This document shows positions 45,562-60,808 of a stretch of 64,000 nucleotides of DNA, in pieces. The notes under the pieces are model-generated. The model was not told the DNA's origin. It ran no database searches and was given only the letters and a program-made list of their open reading frames with translations. Both the position numbers and the translations under genes were made by a program. The stretch comes from Ascidia mentula. Taxonomy: Eukaryota > Chordata > Ascidiacea > Phlebobranchia > Ascidiidae. Numbering within the stretch: position 1 is the stretch's first letter; each line of letters opens with the position of its first letter. The stretch is taken from NCBI GenBank assembly GCA_947561715.1, contig OX387203.1, positions 18,042,001 to 18,106,000 of the forward strand, given 5' to 3'.

Positions 45562-48500
45562 ATGCGTTTTTGTTCGCGAATAAAAAACAAAAAGACATAC
45601 GCCAGTTTGGTTTTCACTGCTCGTTTTCAACTGCCATCTAGTATTTGTGTGCAAAATTTCAAGTCGCTTGATATAAAAATGTTCAAATCAAAGGCGGACA
45701 ACTCTCAAAATTACTTAATTACGCCCAACCGTAGCCATCATAGTTTCAAACATGCGTTTTTGTTCGCGAATAAAAAACAAAAAGACATACGCCAGTTTGG
45801 TTTTCACTGCTTGTTTTAGACTGGTATCTAGTATTAGTGTGCGAAATTTCAAGTCGCTTGATACAAAAATGTTCAAATCAAAGGCGGACAACTCTCAAAA
45901 TTACTTAATTACGCCCAACCGTAGCCATCATAGTTTCAAACATGCGTTTTTGTTCGCGAATAAAAAACAAAAAGACATACGCCAGTTTGGTTTTCACTGC
46001 TTGTTTTGTACTGGTATCTAGTATTAGTGTGCAAAATTTCAAGTCGCTTGATACAAAAATGTTCAAATCAAAGGCGGACAACTCTCAAAATTACTTAATT
46101 ACGCCCAACCGTAGCCATCATAGTTTCAAACATGCGTTTTCGTTCGCAAATAAAAAACTAAAAAACATAGGCCAATTTGGTTTTTACTGCTCGTTTTCAA
46201 CTGCCATCTAGTATTTGTGTGCAAAATTTCAAGTCGCTTGATATAAAAATGTTCAAATCAAAGGCGGACAACTCTCAAAATTACTTAATTACGCCCAACC
46301 GTAGCCATCATAGTTTCAAACATGCGTTTTTGTTCGCGAATAAAAAACAAAAAGACATACGCCAGTTTGGTTTTCACTGCTTGTTTTGTACTGGTATCTA
46401 GTATTAGTGTGCAAAATTTCAAGTCGCTTGATACAAAAATGTTCAAATCAAAGGCGGACAACTCTCAAAATTACTTAATTATGCCCAACCGTAGCCATCA
46501 TAGTTTCAAACATGCGTTTTTGTTCGCGAATAAAAAACAAAAAGACATACGCCAGTTTGGTTTTCACTGCTTGTTTTGTACTGGTATCTAGTATTAGTGT
46601 GCAAAATTTCAAGTCGCTTGATACAAAAATGTTCAAATCAAAGGCGGACAACTCTCAAAATTACTTAATTACGCCCAACCGTAGCCATCATAGTTTCAAA
46701 CATGCGTTTTTGTTCGCGAATAAAAACAAAAAGACATACGCCAGTTTGGTTTTCACTGCTTGTTTTGTACTGGTATCTAGTATTAGTGTGCAAAATTTCA
46801 AGTCGCTTGATACAAAAATGTTCAAATCAAAGGCGGACAACTCTCAAAATTACTTAATTATGCCCAACCGTAGCCATCATAGTTTCAAACATGCGTTTTT
46901 GTTCGCGAATAAAAAACAAAAAGACATACGCCAGTTTGGTTTTCACTGCTTGTTTTGTACTGGTATCTAGTATTTGTGTGCAAAATTTCAAGTCGCTTGA
47001 TACAAAAATGTTCAAATCAAAGGCGGACAACTCTCAAAATTACTTAATTACGCCCAACCGTAGCCATCATAGTTTCAAACATGCGTTTTTGTTCGCGAAT
47101 AAAAAACAAAAAGACATACGCAAGTTTGGTTTTCACTGCTTGTTTTGTACTGGTATCTAGTATTAGTGTGCAAAATTTCAAGTCGCTTGATACAAAAATG
47201 TTCAAATCAAAGGCGGACAACTCTCAAAATTACTTAATTACGCCCAACCGTAGCCATCATAGTTTCAAACATGCGTTTTTGTTCGCGAATACAAAACAAA
47301 AAGACATACGCCAGTTTGGTTTTCACTGCTCGTTTTCAACTGCCATCTAGTATTTGTGTGCAAAATTTCAAGTCGCTTGATATAAAAATGTTCAAATCAA
47401 AGGCGGACAACTCTCAAAATTACTTAATTACGCCCAACCGTAGCCATCATAGTTTCAAACATGCGTTTTTGTTCGCGAATAAAAAACAAAAAGACATACG
47501 CCAGTTTGGTTTTCACTGCTTGTTTTAGACTGGTATCTAGTATTAGTGTGCGAAATTTCAAGTCGCTTGATACAAAAATGTTCAAATCAAAGGCGGACAA
47601 CTCTCAAAATTACTTAATTACGCCCAACCGTAGCCATCATAGTTTCAAACATGCGTTTTTGTTCGCGAATAAAAAACAAAAAGACATACGCCAGTTTGGT
47701 TTTCACTGCTTGTTTTGTACTGGTATCTAGTATTAGTGTGCAAAATTTCAAGTCGCTTGATACAAAAATGTTCAAATCAAAGGCGGACAACTCTCAAAAT
47801 TACTTAATTACGCCCAACCGTAGCCATCATAGTTTCAAACATGCGTTTTCGTTCGCAAATAAAAAACTAAAAAACATAGGCCAATTTGGTTTTTACTGCT
47901 CGTTTTCAACTGCCATCTAGTATTTGTGTGCAAAATTTCAAGTCGCTTGATATAAAAATGTTCAAATCAAAGGCGGACAACTCTCAAAATTACTTAATTA
48001 CGCCCAACCGTAGCCATCATAGTTTCAAACATGCGTTTTTGTTCGCGAATAAAAAACAAAAAGACATACGCCAGTTTGGTTTTCACTGCTTGTTTTGTAC
48101 TGGTATCTAGTATTAGTGTGCAAAATTTCAAGTCGCTTGATACAAAAATGTTCAAATCAAAGGCGGACAACTCTCAAAATTACTTAATTATGCCCAACCG
48201 TAGCCATCATAGTTTCAAACATGCGTTTTGGTTCGCGAATAAAAAACAAAAAGACATACGCCAGTTTGGTTTTCACTGCTTGTTTTGTACTGGTATCTAG
48301 TATTAGTGTGCAAAATTTCAAGTCGCTTGATACAAAAATGTTCAAATCAAAGGCGGACAACTCTCAAAATTACTTAATTACGCCCAACCGTAGCCATCAT
48401 AGTTTCAAACATGCGTTTTTGTTCGCGAATAAAAACAAAAAGACATACGCCAGTTTGGTTTTCACTGCTTGTTTTGTACTGGTATCTAGTATTAGTGTGC

Positions 48501-48979
48501 AAAATTTCAAGTCGCTTGATACAAAAATGTTCAAATCAAAGGCGGACAACTCTCAAAATTACTTAATTATGCCCAACCGTAGCCATCATAGTTTCAAACA
48601 TGCGTTTTTGTTCGCGAATAAAAAACAAAAAGACATACGCCAGTTTGGTTTTCACTGCTTGTTTTGTACTGGTATCTAGTATTTGTGTGCAAAATTTCAA
48701 GTCGCTTGATACAAAAATGTTCAAATCAAAGGCGGACAACTCTCAAAATTACTTAATTACGCCCAACCGTAGCCATCATAGTTTCAAACATGCGTTTTCG
48801 TTCGCGAATAAAAAACTAAAAAACATAGGCCAATTTGGTTTTTACTGCTCGTTTTCAACTGCCATCTAGTATTTGTGTGCAAAATTTCAAGTCGCTTGAT
48901 ATAAAAATGTTTAAATCAAAGCCGGACAACTCTCAAAATTACTTAATTACGCCCAACCGTAGCCATCATAGTTTCAAAC
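45562..48979 (+). repeat. 1709-bp higher-order repeat, two copies
   Basis: Private markers TTTTAGACTGG with GTGCGAAATTT (45812 and 47521) and the one-base deletion AATAAAAACAAAAAG (about 46720 and 48430) recur at exactly 1709 bases. The second copy has its own GTTTTGGTTCGCG change at about 48227. Confidence 0.8.
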
Positions 48980-50546
48980 ATGCGTTTTTGTTCGCGAATA
49001 AAAAACTAAAAGACATACGCCAATTTGGTTTTTACTGCTTGTTTTCAACTGCCATCTAGTATTTGTGTGCAAAATTTCAAGTCGCTTGATATAAAAATGT
49101 TCAAATCAAAGGCGGACAACTCTCAAAATTACTTAATTACGCCCAACCGTAACCATCATAGTTTCAAACATGCGTTTTTGTTCGCGAATAAAAAACAAAA
49201 AGACATACGCCAGTTTGGTTTTCACTGCTTGTTTTGTACTGGTATCTAGTATTAGTGTGCAAAATTTCAAGTCGCTTGATACAAAAATGTTCAAATCAAC
49301 GGCGGACAACTCTCAAAATTACTTAATTACGCCCAACCGTAGCCATCATAGTTTCAAACATGCGTTTTGGTTCGCGAATAAAAAACTAAAAGACATACGC
49401 CAATTTGGTTTTTACTGCTTGTTTTCAACTGCCATCTAGTATTTGTGTGCAAAATTTCAAGTCGCTTGATATAAAAATGTTCAAATCAAAGGCGGACAAC
49501 TCTCAAAATTACTTAATTACGCCCAACCGTAGCCATCATAGTTTCAAACATGCGTTTTTGTTCGCGAATAAAAAACAAAAAGACATACGCCAGTTTGGTT
49601 TTCACTGCTTGTTTTGTACTGGTATCTATAGTATTAGTGTGCAAAATTTCAAGTCGCTTGATACAAAAATGTTCAAATCAAAGGCGGACAACTCTCAAAA
49701 TTACTTAATTACGCCCAACCGTAGCCATCATAGTTTCAAACATGCGTTTTTGTTCGCGAATAAAAAACAAAAAGACATACGCCAGTTTGGTTTTCACTGC
49801 TTGTTTTGTACTGGTATCTAGTATTAGTGTGCAAAATTTCAAGTCGCTTGATACAAAAATGTTCAAATCAAAGGCGGACAACTCTCAAAATTACTTAATT
49901 ACGCCCAACCGTAGCCATCATAGTTTCAAACATGCGTTTTCGTTCGCGAATAAAAAACTAAAAAACATAGGCCAATTTGGTTTTTGCTGCTCGTTTTCAA
50001 CTGCCATCTAGTATTTGTGTGCAAAATTTCAAGTCGCTTGATATAAAAATGTTCAAATCAAAGGCGGACAACTCTCAAAATTACTTAATTACGCCCAACC
50101 GTAGCCATCATAGTTTCAAACATGCGTTTTTGTTCGCGAATAAAAAACAAAAAGACATACGCCAGTTTGGTTTTCACTGCTTGTTTTGTACTGGTATCTA
50201 GTATTAGTGTGCAAAATTTCAAGTCGCTTGATACAAAAATGTTCAAATCAAAGGCGGACAACTCTCAAAATTACTTAATTACGCCCAACCGTAGCCATCA
50301 TAGTTTCAAACATGCGTTTTTGTTCGCGAATAAAAAACAAAAAGACATACGCCAGTTTGGTTTTCACTGCTTGTTTTGTACTGGTATCTAGTATTAGTGT
50401 GCAAAATTTCAAGTCGCTTGATACAAAAATGTTCAAATCAAAGGCGGACAACTCTCAACATTACTTAATTACGCCCAACCGTAGCCATCATAGTTTCAAA
50501 CATGCGTTTTCGTTCGCGAATAAAAAACTAAAAAACATAGGCCAAT

Positions 50547-53500
50547 TTGGTTTTTACTGCTCGTTTTCAACTGCCATCTAGTATTTGTGTGCAAAATTTC
50601 AAGTCGCTTGATATAAAAATGTTCAAATCAAAGGCGGACAACTCTCAAAATTACTTAATTACGCCCAACCGTAGCCATCATAGTTTCAAACATGCGTTTT
50701 TGTTCGCGAATAAAAAACTAAAAGACATACGCCAATTTGGTTTTTACTGCTTGTTTTCAACTGCCATCTAGTATTTGTGTGCAAAATTTCAAGTCGCTTG
50801 ATATAAAATTGTTCAAATCAAAGGCGGACAACTCTCAAAATTACTTAATTACGCCCAACCGTAGCCATCATAGTTTCAAACATGCGTTTTTGTTCGCGAA
50901 TAAAAAACAAAAAGACATACGCCAGTTTGGTTTTCACTGCTTGTTTTGTACTGGTATCTAGTATTAGTGTGCAAAATTTCAAGTCGCTTGATACAAAAAT
51001 GTTCAAATCAAAGGCGGACAACTCTCAACATTACTTAATTACGCCCAACCGTAGCCATCATAGTTTCAAACATGCGTTTTTGTTCGCGAATAAAAAACTA
51101 AAAGACATACGCCAATTTGGTTTTTACTGCTTGTTTTCAACTGCCATCTAGTATTTGTGTGCAAAATTTCAAGTCGCTTGATATAAAAATGTTCAAATCA
51201 AAGGCGGACAACTCTCAAAATTACTTAATTACGCCCAACCGTAGCCATCATAGTTTCAAACATGCGTTTTTGTTCGCGAATAAAAAACAAAAAAGACATA
51301 CGCCAGTTTGGTTTTCACTGCTTGTTTTGTACTGGTATCTAGTATTAGTGTGCAAAATTTCAAGTCGCTTGATACAAAAATGTTCAAATCAAAGGCGGAC
51401 AACTCTCAAAATTACTTAATTACGCCCAACCGTAGCCATCATAGTTTCAAACATGCGTTTTTGTTCGCGAATAAAAAACAAAAAGACATACGCCAGTTTG
51501 GTTTTCACTGCTTGTTTTGTACTGGTATCTAGTATTAGTGTGCAAAATTTCAAGTCGCTTGATACAAAAATGTTCAAATCAAAGGCGGACAACTCTCAAA
51601 ATTACTTAATTACGCCCAACCGTAGCCATCATAGTTTCAAACATGCGTTTTCGTTCGCGAATAAAAAACTAAGAAACATAGGCCAATTTGCTTTTTGCTG
51701 CTCGTTTTCAACTGCCATGTAGTATTTGTGTGCAAAATTTCAAGTCGCTTGATATAAAAATGTTCAAATCAAAGGCGGACAACTCTCAAAATTACTTAAT
51801 TACGCCCAACCGTAGCCATCATAGTTTCAAACATGCGTTTTTGTTCGCGAATAAAAAACAAAAAGACATACGCCAGTTTGGTTTTCACTGCTTGTTTTGT
51901 ACTGGTATCTAGTATTAGTGTGCAAAATTTCAAGTCGCTTGATACAAAAATGTTCAAATCAAAGGCGGACAACTCTCAAAATTACTTAATTACGCCCAAC
52001 CGTAGCCATCATAGTTTCAAACATGCGTTTTTGTTCGCGAATAAAAAACAAAAAGACATACGCCAGTTTGGTTTTCACTGCTTGTTTTGTACTGGTATCT
52101 AGTATTAGTGTGCAAAATTTCAAGTCGCTTGATACAAAAATGTTCAAATCAAAGGCGGACAACTCTCAACATTACTTAATTACGCCCAACCGTAGCCATC
52201 ATAGTTTCAAACATGCGTTTTCGTTCGCGAATAAAAAACTAAAAAACATAGGCCAATTTGGTTTTTACTGCTCGTTTTCAACTGCCATCTAGTATTTGTG
52301 TGCAAAATTTCAAGTCGCTTGATATAAAAATGTTCAAATCAAAGGCGGACAACTATCAAAATTACTTGATTACGCCCAACCGTAGCCATCATAGTTTCAA
52401 ACATGCGTTTTTGTTCGCGAATAAAAAACAAAAAGACATACGCCAGTTTGGTTTTCACTGCTTGTTTGTACTGGTATCTAGTATTAGTGTGCAAAATTTC
52501 AAGTCGCTTGATACAAAAATGTTCAAATCAAAGGCGGACAACTCTCAAAATTACTTAATTACGCCCAACCGTAGCCATCATAGTTTCAAACATGCGTTTT
52601 TGTTCGCGAATAAAAAACAAAAAGACATACGCCAGTTTGGTTTTCACTGCTTGTTTTGTACTGGTATCTAGTATTAGTGTGCAAAATTTCAAGTCGCTTG
52701 ATACAAAAATGTTCAAATCAAAGGCGGACAACTCTCAACATTACTTAATTACGCCCAACCGTAGCCATCATAGTTTCAAACATGCGTTTTCGTTCGCGAA
52801 TAAAAAATTAAAAAACATAGGCCAATTTGGTTTTTACTGCTCGTTTTCAACTGCCATCTAGTATTTGTGTGCAAAATTTCAAGTCGCTTGATATAAAAAT
52901 GTTCAAATCAAAGGCGGACAACTCTCAAAATTACTTAATTACGCCCAACCGTAGCCATCATAGTTTCAAACATGCGTTTTTGTTCGCGAATAAAAAACTA
53001 AAAGACATACGCCAATTTGGTTTTTACTGCTTGTTTTCAACTGCCATCTAGTATTTGTGTGCAAAATTTCAAGTCGCTTGATATAAAATTGTTCAAATCA
53101 AAGGCGGACAACTCTCAAAATTACTTAATTACGCCCAACCGTAGCCATCATAGTTTCAAACATGCGTTTTTGTTCGCGAATAAAAAACAAAAAGACATAC
53201 GCCAGTTTGGTTTTCACTGCTTGTTTTGTACTGGTATCTAGTATTAGTGTGCAAAATTTCAAGTCGCTTGATACAAAAATGTTCAAATCAAAGGCGGACA
53301 ACTCTCAACATTACTTAATTACGCCCAACCGTAGCCATCATAGTTTCAAACATGCGTTTTTGTTCGCGAATAAAAAACTAAAAGACATACGCCAATTTGG
53401 TTTTTACTGATTGTTTTCAACTGCCATCTAGTATTTGTGTGCAAAATTTCAAGTCGCTTGATATAAAAATGTTCAAATCAAAGGCGGACAACTCTCAAAA

Positions 53501-56500
53501 TTACTTAATTACGCCCAACCGTAGCCATCATAGTTTCAAACATGCGTTTTTGTTCGCGAATAAAAAACAAAAAGACATACGCCAGTTTGGTTTTCACCGC
53601 TTGTTTTGTACTGGTATCTAGTATTAGTGTGCAAAATTTCAAGTCGCTTGATACAAAAATGTTCAAATCAAAGGCGGACAACTCTCAAAATTACTTAATT
53701 ACGCCCAACCGTAGCCATCATAGTTTCAAACAAGCGTTTTTGTTCGCGAATAAAAAACTAAAAGACATAGGCCAATTTGGTTTTTACTGCTTGTTTTCAA
53801 CTGCCATCTAGTATTTGTGTGCAAAATTTCAAGTCGCTTGATATAAAAATGTTCAAATCAAAGGCGGACAACTCTCAAAATTACTTAATTACGCCCAACC
53901 GTAGCCATCATAGTTTCAAACATGCGTTTTTGTTCGCGAATAAAAAACAAAAAAGACATACGCCAGTTTGGTTTTCACTGCTTGTTTTGTACTGGTATCT
54001 AGTATTAGTGTGCAAAATTTCAAGTCGCTTGATACAAAAATGTTCAAATCAAAGGCGGACAACTCTCAAAATTACTTAATTACGCCCAACCGTAGCCATC
54101 ATAGTTTCAAACATGCGTTTTTGTTCGCGAATAAAAAACAAAAAGACATACGCCAGTTTGGTTTTCACTGCTTGTTTTGTACTGGTATCTAGTATTAGTG
54201 TGCAAAATTTCAAGTCGCTTGATACAAAAATGTTCAAATCAAAGGCGGACAACTCTCAAAATTACTTAATTACGCCCAACCGTAGCCATCATAGTTTCAA
54301 ACATGCGTTTTCGTTCGCGAATAAAAAACTAAGAAACATAGGCCAATTTGCTTTTTGCTGCTCGTTTTCAACTGCCATGTAGTATTTGTGTGCAAAATTT
54401 CAAGTCGCTTGATATAAAAATGTTCAAATCAAAGGCGGACAACTCTCAAAATTACTTAATTACGCCCAACCGTAGCCATCATAGTTTCAAACATGCGTTT
54501 TTGTTCGCGAATAAAAAACAAAAAGACATACGCCAGTTTGGTTTTCACTGCTTGTTTTGTACTGGTATCTAGTATTAGTGTGCAAAATTTCAAGTCGCTT
54601 GATACAAAAATGTTCAAATCAAAGGCGGACAACTCTCAAAATTACTTAATTACGCCCAACCGTAGCCATCATAGTTTCAAACATGCGTTTTTGTTCGCGA
54701 ATAAAAAACAAAAAGACATACGCCAGTTTGGTTTTCACTGCTTGTTTTGTACTGGTATCTAGTATTAGTGTGCAAAATTTCAAGTCGCTTGATACAAAAA
54801 TGTTCAAATCAAAGGCGGACAACTCTCAACATTACTTAATTACGCCCAACCGTAGCCATCATAGTTTCAAACATGCGTTTTCGTTCGCGAATAAAAAACT
54901 AAAAAACATAGGCCAATTTGGTTTTTACTGCTCGTTTTCAACTGCCATCTAGTATTTGTGTGCAAAATTTCAAGTCGCTTGATATAAAAATGTTCAAATC
55001 AAAGGCGGACAACTATCAAAATTACTTAATTACGCCCAACCGTAGCCATCATAGTTTCAAACATGCGTTTTTGTTCGCGAATAAAAAACAAAAAGACATA
55101 CGCCAGTTTGGTTTTCACTGCTTGTTTTGTACTGGTATCTAGTATTAGTGTGCAAAATTTCAAGTCGCTTGATACAAAAATGTTCAAATCAAAGGCGGAC
55201 AACTCTCAAAATTACTTAATTACGCCCAACCGTAGCCATCATAGTTTCAAACATGCGTTTTTGTTCGCGAATAAAAAACAAAAAGACATACGCCAGTTTG
55301 GTTTTCACTGCTTGTTTTGTACTGGTATCTAGTATTAGTGTGCAAAATTTCAAGTCGCTTGATACAAAAATGTTCAAATCAAAGGCGGACAACTCTCAAC
55401 ATTACTTAATTACGCCCAACCGTAGCCATCATAGTTTCAAACATGCGTTTTCGTTCGCGAAAAAAAAACTAAAAAACATAGGCCAATTTGGTTTTTACTG
55501 CTCGTTTTCAACTGCCATCTAGTATTTGTGTGCAAAATTTCAAGTCGCTTGATATAAAAATGTTCAAATCAAAGGCGGACAACTCTCAAAATTACTTAAT
55601 TACGCCCAACCGTAGCCATCATAGTTTCAAACATGCGTTTTTGTTCGCGAATAAAAAACTAAAAGACATACGCCAATTTGGTTTTTACTGATTGTTTTCA
55701 ACTGCCATCTAGTATTTGTGTGCAAAATTTCAAGTCGCTTGATATAAAAATGTTCAAATCAAAGGCGGACAACTCTCAAAATTACTTAATTACGCCCAAC
55801 CGTAGCCATCATAGTTTCAAACATGCGTTTTTGTTCGCGAAAAAAAAACTAAAAGACATACGCCAATTTGGTTTTTACTGATTGTTTTCAACTGCCATCT
55901 AGTATTTGTGTGCAAAATTTCAAGTCGTTTGATATAAAAATGTTCAAATCAAAGGCGGACAACTCTCAAAATTACTTAATTACGCCCAACCGTAACCATC
56001 ATAGTTTCAAACATGCGTTTTTGTTCGCGAATAAAAAACTAAAAGACATAGGCCAATTTGGTTTTTACTGCTTGTTTTCAACTGCCATCTAGTATTAGTG
56101 TGCAAAATTTCAAGTCGCTTGATATAAAAATGTTCAAATCAAAGGCGGACAACTCTCAAAATTACTTAATTACGCCCAACCATAGCCATCATAGTTTCAA
56201 ACATGCGTTTTTGTTCGAGAATAAAAAACAAAAAGACATACGCCAGTTTGGTTTTCACTGCTTGTTTTGTACTGGTATCTAGTATTTGTGTGCAAAATTT
56301 CAAGTCGCTTGATATAAAAATGTTCAAATCAAAGGCGGACAACTCTCAAAATTACTTAATTACGCCCAACCGTAGCCATCATAGTTTCAAACATGCGTTT
56401 TTGTTCGCGAATAAAAAACTAAAAGACATACGCCAATTTGGTTTTTACTGCTTGTTTTCAACTGTCATCTAGTATTTGTGTGGAAAATTTCAAGTCGCTT

Positions 56501-59500
56501 GATATAAAAATGTTCAAATCAAAGGCGGACAACTCTCAAAATTACTTAATTACGCCCAACCGTAGCCATCATAGCTTCAAACATGCGTTTTTGTTCGCGA
56601 ATAAAAAACAAAAAGACATAGGCCAGTTTGGTTTTCACTGCTTGTTTTGTACTGGTATCTAGTATTAGTGTGCAAAATTTCAAGTCGCTTGATATAAAAA
56701 TGTTCAAATCAAAGGCGGACAACTCTCAAAATTACTTAATTACGCCCAACCGTAGCCATCATAGTTTCAAACATGCGTTTTCGTTCGCGAATAAAAAACT
56801 AAAAGTCATACGCCAATTTGGTTTTTACTGCTTGTTTTCAACTGCCATCTAGTATTTGTGTGCAAAATTTCAAGTCGCTTGATATAAAAATGTTCAAATC
56901 AAAGGCGGACAACTCTCAAAATTACTTAATTACGCCCAACCGTAGCCATCATAGTTTCAAACATGCGTTTTTGTTCGCGAATAAAAAACAAAAAGACATA
57001 CGCCAGTTTGGTTTTCACTGCTTGTTTTGTACTGGTATCTAGTATTAGTGTGCAAATTTTCAAGTCGCTTGATACAAAAATGTTCAAATCAAAGGCGGAC
57101 AACTCTCAAAATTACTTAATTACGCCCAACAGTAGCCATCATAGTTTCAAACATGCGTTTTCGTTCGCGAATAAAAAACTAAAAAACATAGGCCAATTTG
57201 GTTTTTACTGCTCGTTTTCAACTGCCATCTAGTATTAGTGTGCAAAATTTCAAGTCGCTTGATACAAAAATGTTCAAATCAAAGGCGGACAACTCTCAAA
57301 ATTACTTAATTACGCCCAACCGTAGCCATCATAGTTTCAAACATGCGTTTTTGTTCGCGAATAAAAAACAAAAAGACATACGCCAGTTTGGTTTTCACTG
57401 CTTGTTTTGTACTGGTATCTAGTATTAGTGTGCAAAATTTCAAGTCGCTTGATGCAAAAATGTTCAAATCAAAGGCGGACAACTCTCAAAATTACTTAAT
57501 TACGCCCAACCGTAGCCATCATAGTTTCAAACATGCGTTTTCGTTCGCGAATAAAAAACTAAAAAACATAGGCCAATTTGGTTTTTACTGCTCGTTTTCA
57601 ACTGCCATCTAGTATTAGTGTGCAAAATTTCAAGTCGCTTGATACAAAAATGTTCAAATCAAAGGCGGACAACTCTCAAAATTACTTAATTACGCCCAAC
57701 CGTAGCCATCATAGTTTCAAACATGCGTTTTTGTTCGCGAATAAAAAACAAAAAGACATACGCCAGTTTGGTTTTCACTGCTTGTTTTGTACTGGTATCT
57801 AGTATTAGTGTGCAAAATTTCAAGTCGCTTGATACAAAAATGTTCAAATCAAAGGCGGACAACTCTCAAAATTACTTAATTACGCCCAACCGTAGCCATC
57901 ATAGTTTCAAACATGCGTTTTTGTTCGCGAATAAAAAACAAAAAGACATACGCCAGTTTGGTTTTCACTGCTTGTTTTGTACTGGTATCTAGTATTAGTG
58001 TGCAAAATTTCAAGTCGCTTGATACAAAAATGTTCAAATCAAAGGCGGACAACTCTCAACATTACTTAATTACGCCCAACCGTAGCCATCATAGTTTCAA
58101 ACATGCGTTTTTGTTCGCGAATAAAAAACTAAAAGACATACGCCAATTTGGTTTTTACTGATTGTTTTCAACTGCCATCTAGTATTTGTGTGCTAAATTT
58201 CAAGTCGCTTGATATAAAAATGTTCAAATCAAAGGCGGACAACTCTCAAAATTACTTAATTACGCCCAACCGTAGCCATCATAGTTTCAAACATGCGTTT
58301 TTGTTCGCGAATAAAAAACAAAAAGACATACGCCAGTTTGGTTTTCACTGCTTGTTTTGTACTGGTATCTAGTATTAGTGTGCAAAATTTCAAGTCGCTT
58401 GATACAAAAATGTTCAAATCAAAGGCGGACAACTCTCAAAATTACTTAATTACGCCCAACCGTAGCCATCATAGTTTCAAACATGCGTTTTTGTTCGCGA
58501 ATAAAAAACTAAAAGACATAGGCCAATTTGGTTTTTACTGCTTGTTTTCAACTGCCATCTAGTATTTGTGTGCAAAATTTCAAGTCGCTTGATATAAAAA
58601 TGTTCAAATCAAAGGCGGACAACTCTCAAAATTACTTAATTACGCCCAACCGTAGCCATCATAGTTTCAAACATGCGTTTTTGTTCGCGAATAAAAAACA
58701 AAAAAGACATACGCCAGTTTGGTTTTCACTGCTTGTTTTGTACTGGTATCTAGTATTAGTGTGCAAAATTTCAAGTCGCTTGATACAAAAATGTTCAAAT
58801 CAAAGGCGGACAACTCTCAAAATTACTTAATTACGCCCAACCGTAGCCATCATAGTTTCAAACATGCGTTTTTGTTCGCGAATAAAAAACAAAAAGACAT
58901 ACGCCAGTTTGGTTTTCACTGCTTGTTTTGTACTGGTATCTAGTATTAGTGTGCAAAATTTCAAGTCGCTTGATACAAAAATGTTCAAATCAAAGGCGGA
59001 CAACTCTCAAAATTACTTAATTACGCCCAACCGTAGCCATCATAGTTTCAAACATGCGTTTTCGTTCGCGAATAAAAAACTAAGAAACATAGGCCAATTT
59101 GCTTTTTGCTGCTCGTTTTCAACTGCCATGTAGTATTTGTGTGCAAAATTTCAAGTCGCTTGATATAAAAATGTTCAAATCAAAGGCGGACAACTCTCAA
59201 AATTACTTAATTACGCCCAACCGTAGCCATCATAGTTTCAAACATGCGTTTTTGTTCGCGAATAAAAAACAAAAAGACATACGCCAGTTTGGTTTTCACT
59301 GCTTGTTTTGTACTGGTATCTAGTATTAGTGTGCAAAATTTCAAGTCGCTTGATACAAAAATGTTCAAATCAAAGGCGGACAACTCTCAAAATTACTTAA
59401 TTACGCCCAACCGTAGCCATCATAGTTTCAAACATGCGTTTTTGTTCGCGAATAAAAAACAAAAAGACATACGCCAGTTTGGTTTTCACTGCTTGTTTTG

Positions 59501-59900
59501 TACTGGTATCTAGTATTAGTGTGCAAAATTTCAAGTCGCTTGATACAAAAATGTTCAAATCAAAGGCGGACAACTCTCAACATTACTTAATTACGCCCAA
59601 CCGTAGCCATCATAGTTTCAAACATGCGTTTTCGTTCGCGAATAAAAAACTAAAAAACATAGGCCAATTTGGTTTTTACTGCTCGTTTTCAACTGCCATC
59701 TAGTATTTGTGTGCAAAATTTCAAGTCGCTTGATATAAAAATGTTCAAATCAAAGGCGGACAACTCTCAAAATTACTTAATTACGCCCAACCGTAGCCAT
59801 CATAGTTTCAAACATGCGTTTTTGTTCGCGAACAAAAAACAAAAAGACATACGCCAGTTTGGTTTTCACTGCTTGTTTTGTACTGGTATCTAGTATTAGT
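50547..59900 (+). repeat. 2660-bp and 4751-bp higher-order repeats
   Basis: The rare marker CCAATTTGCTTTTTGCTGC occurs near 51688, 54348 and 59099, and a one-base insertion ACAAAAAAGACATACG near 51290, 53950 and 58700. Both give spacings of 2660 (14 units) and 4751 (25 units). Confidence 0.8.
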
Positions 59901-60808
59901 GTGCAAAATTTCAAGTCGCTTGATACAAAAATGTTCAAATCAAAGGCGGACAACTCTCAAAATTACTTAATTACGCCCAACCGTAGCCATCATAGTTTCA
60001 AACATGCGTTTTTGTTCGCGAATAAAAAACAAAAAGACATACGCCAGTTTGGTTTTCACTGCTTGTTTTGTACTGGTATCTAGTATTAGTGTGCAAAATT
60101 TCAAGTCGCTTGATACAAAAATGTTCAAATCAAAGGCGGACAACTCTCAACATTACTTAATTACGCCCAACCGTAGCCATCATAGTTTCAAACATGCGTT
60201 TTCGTTCGCGAATAAAAAACTAAAAAACATAGGCCAATTTGGTTTTTACTGCTCGTTTTCAACTGCCATCTAGTATTAGTGTGCAAAATTTCAAGTCGCT
60301 TGATACAAAAATGTTCAAATCAAAGGCGGACAACTCTCAAAATTACTTAATTACGCCCAACAGTAGCCATCATAGTTTCAAACATGCGTTTTCGTTCGCG
60401 AATAAAAAACTAAAAAACATAGGCCAATTTGGTTTTTACTGCTCGTTTTCAACTGCCATCTAGTATTAGTGTGCAAAATTTCAAGTCGCTTGATACAAAA
60501 ATGTTCAAATCAAAGGCGGACAACTCTCAAAATTACTTAATTACGCCCAACCGTAGCCATCATAGTTTCAAACATGCGTTTTTGTTCGCGAATAAAAAAC
60601 AAAAAGACATACGCCAGTTTGGTTTTCACTGCTTGTTTTGTACTGGTATCTAGTATTAGTGTGCAAAATTTCAAGTCGCTTGATACAAAAATGTTCAAAT
60701 CAAAGGCGGACAACTCTCAAAATTACTTAATTACGCCCAACCGTAGCCATCATAGTTTCAAACATGCGTTTTCGTTCGCGAATAAAAAACTAAAAAACAT
60801 AGGCCAAT

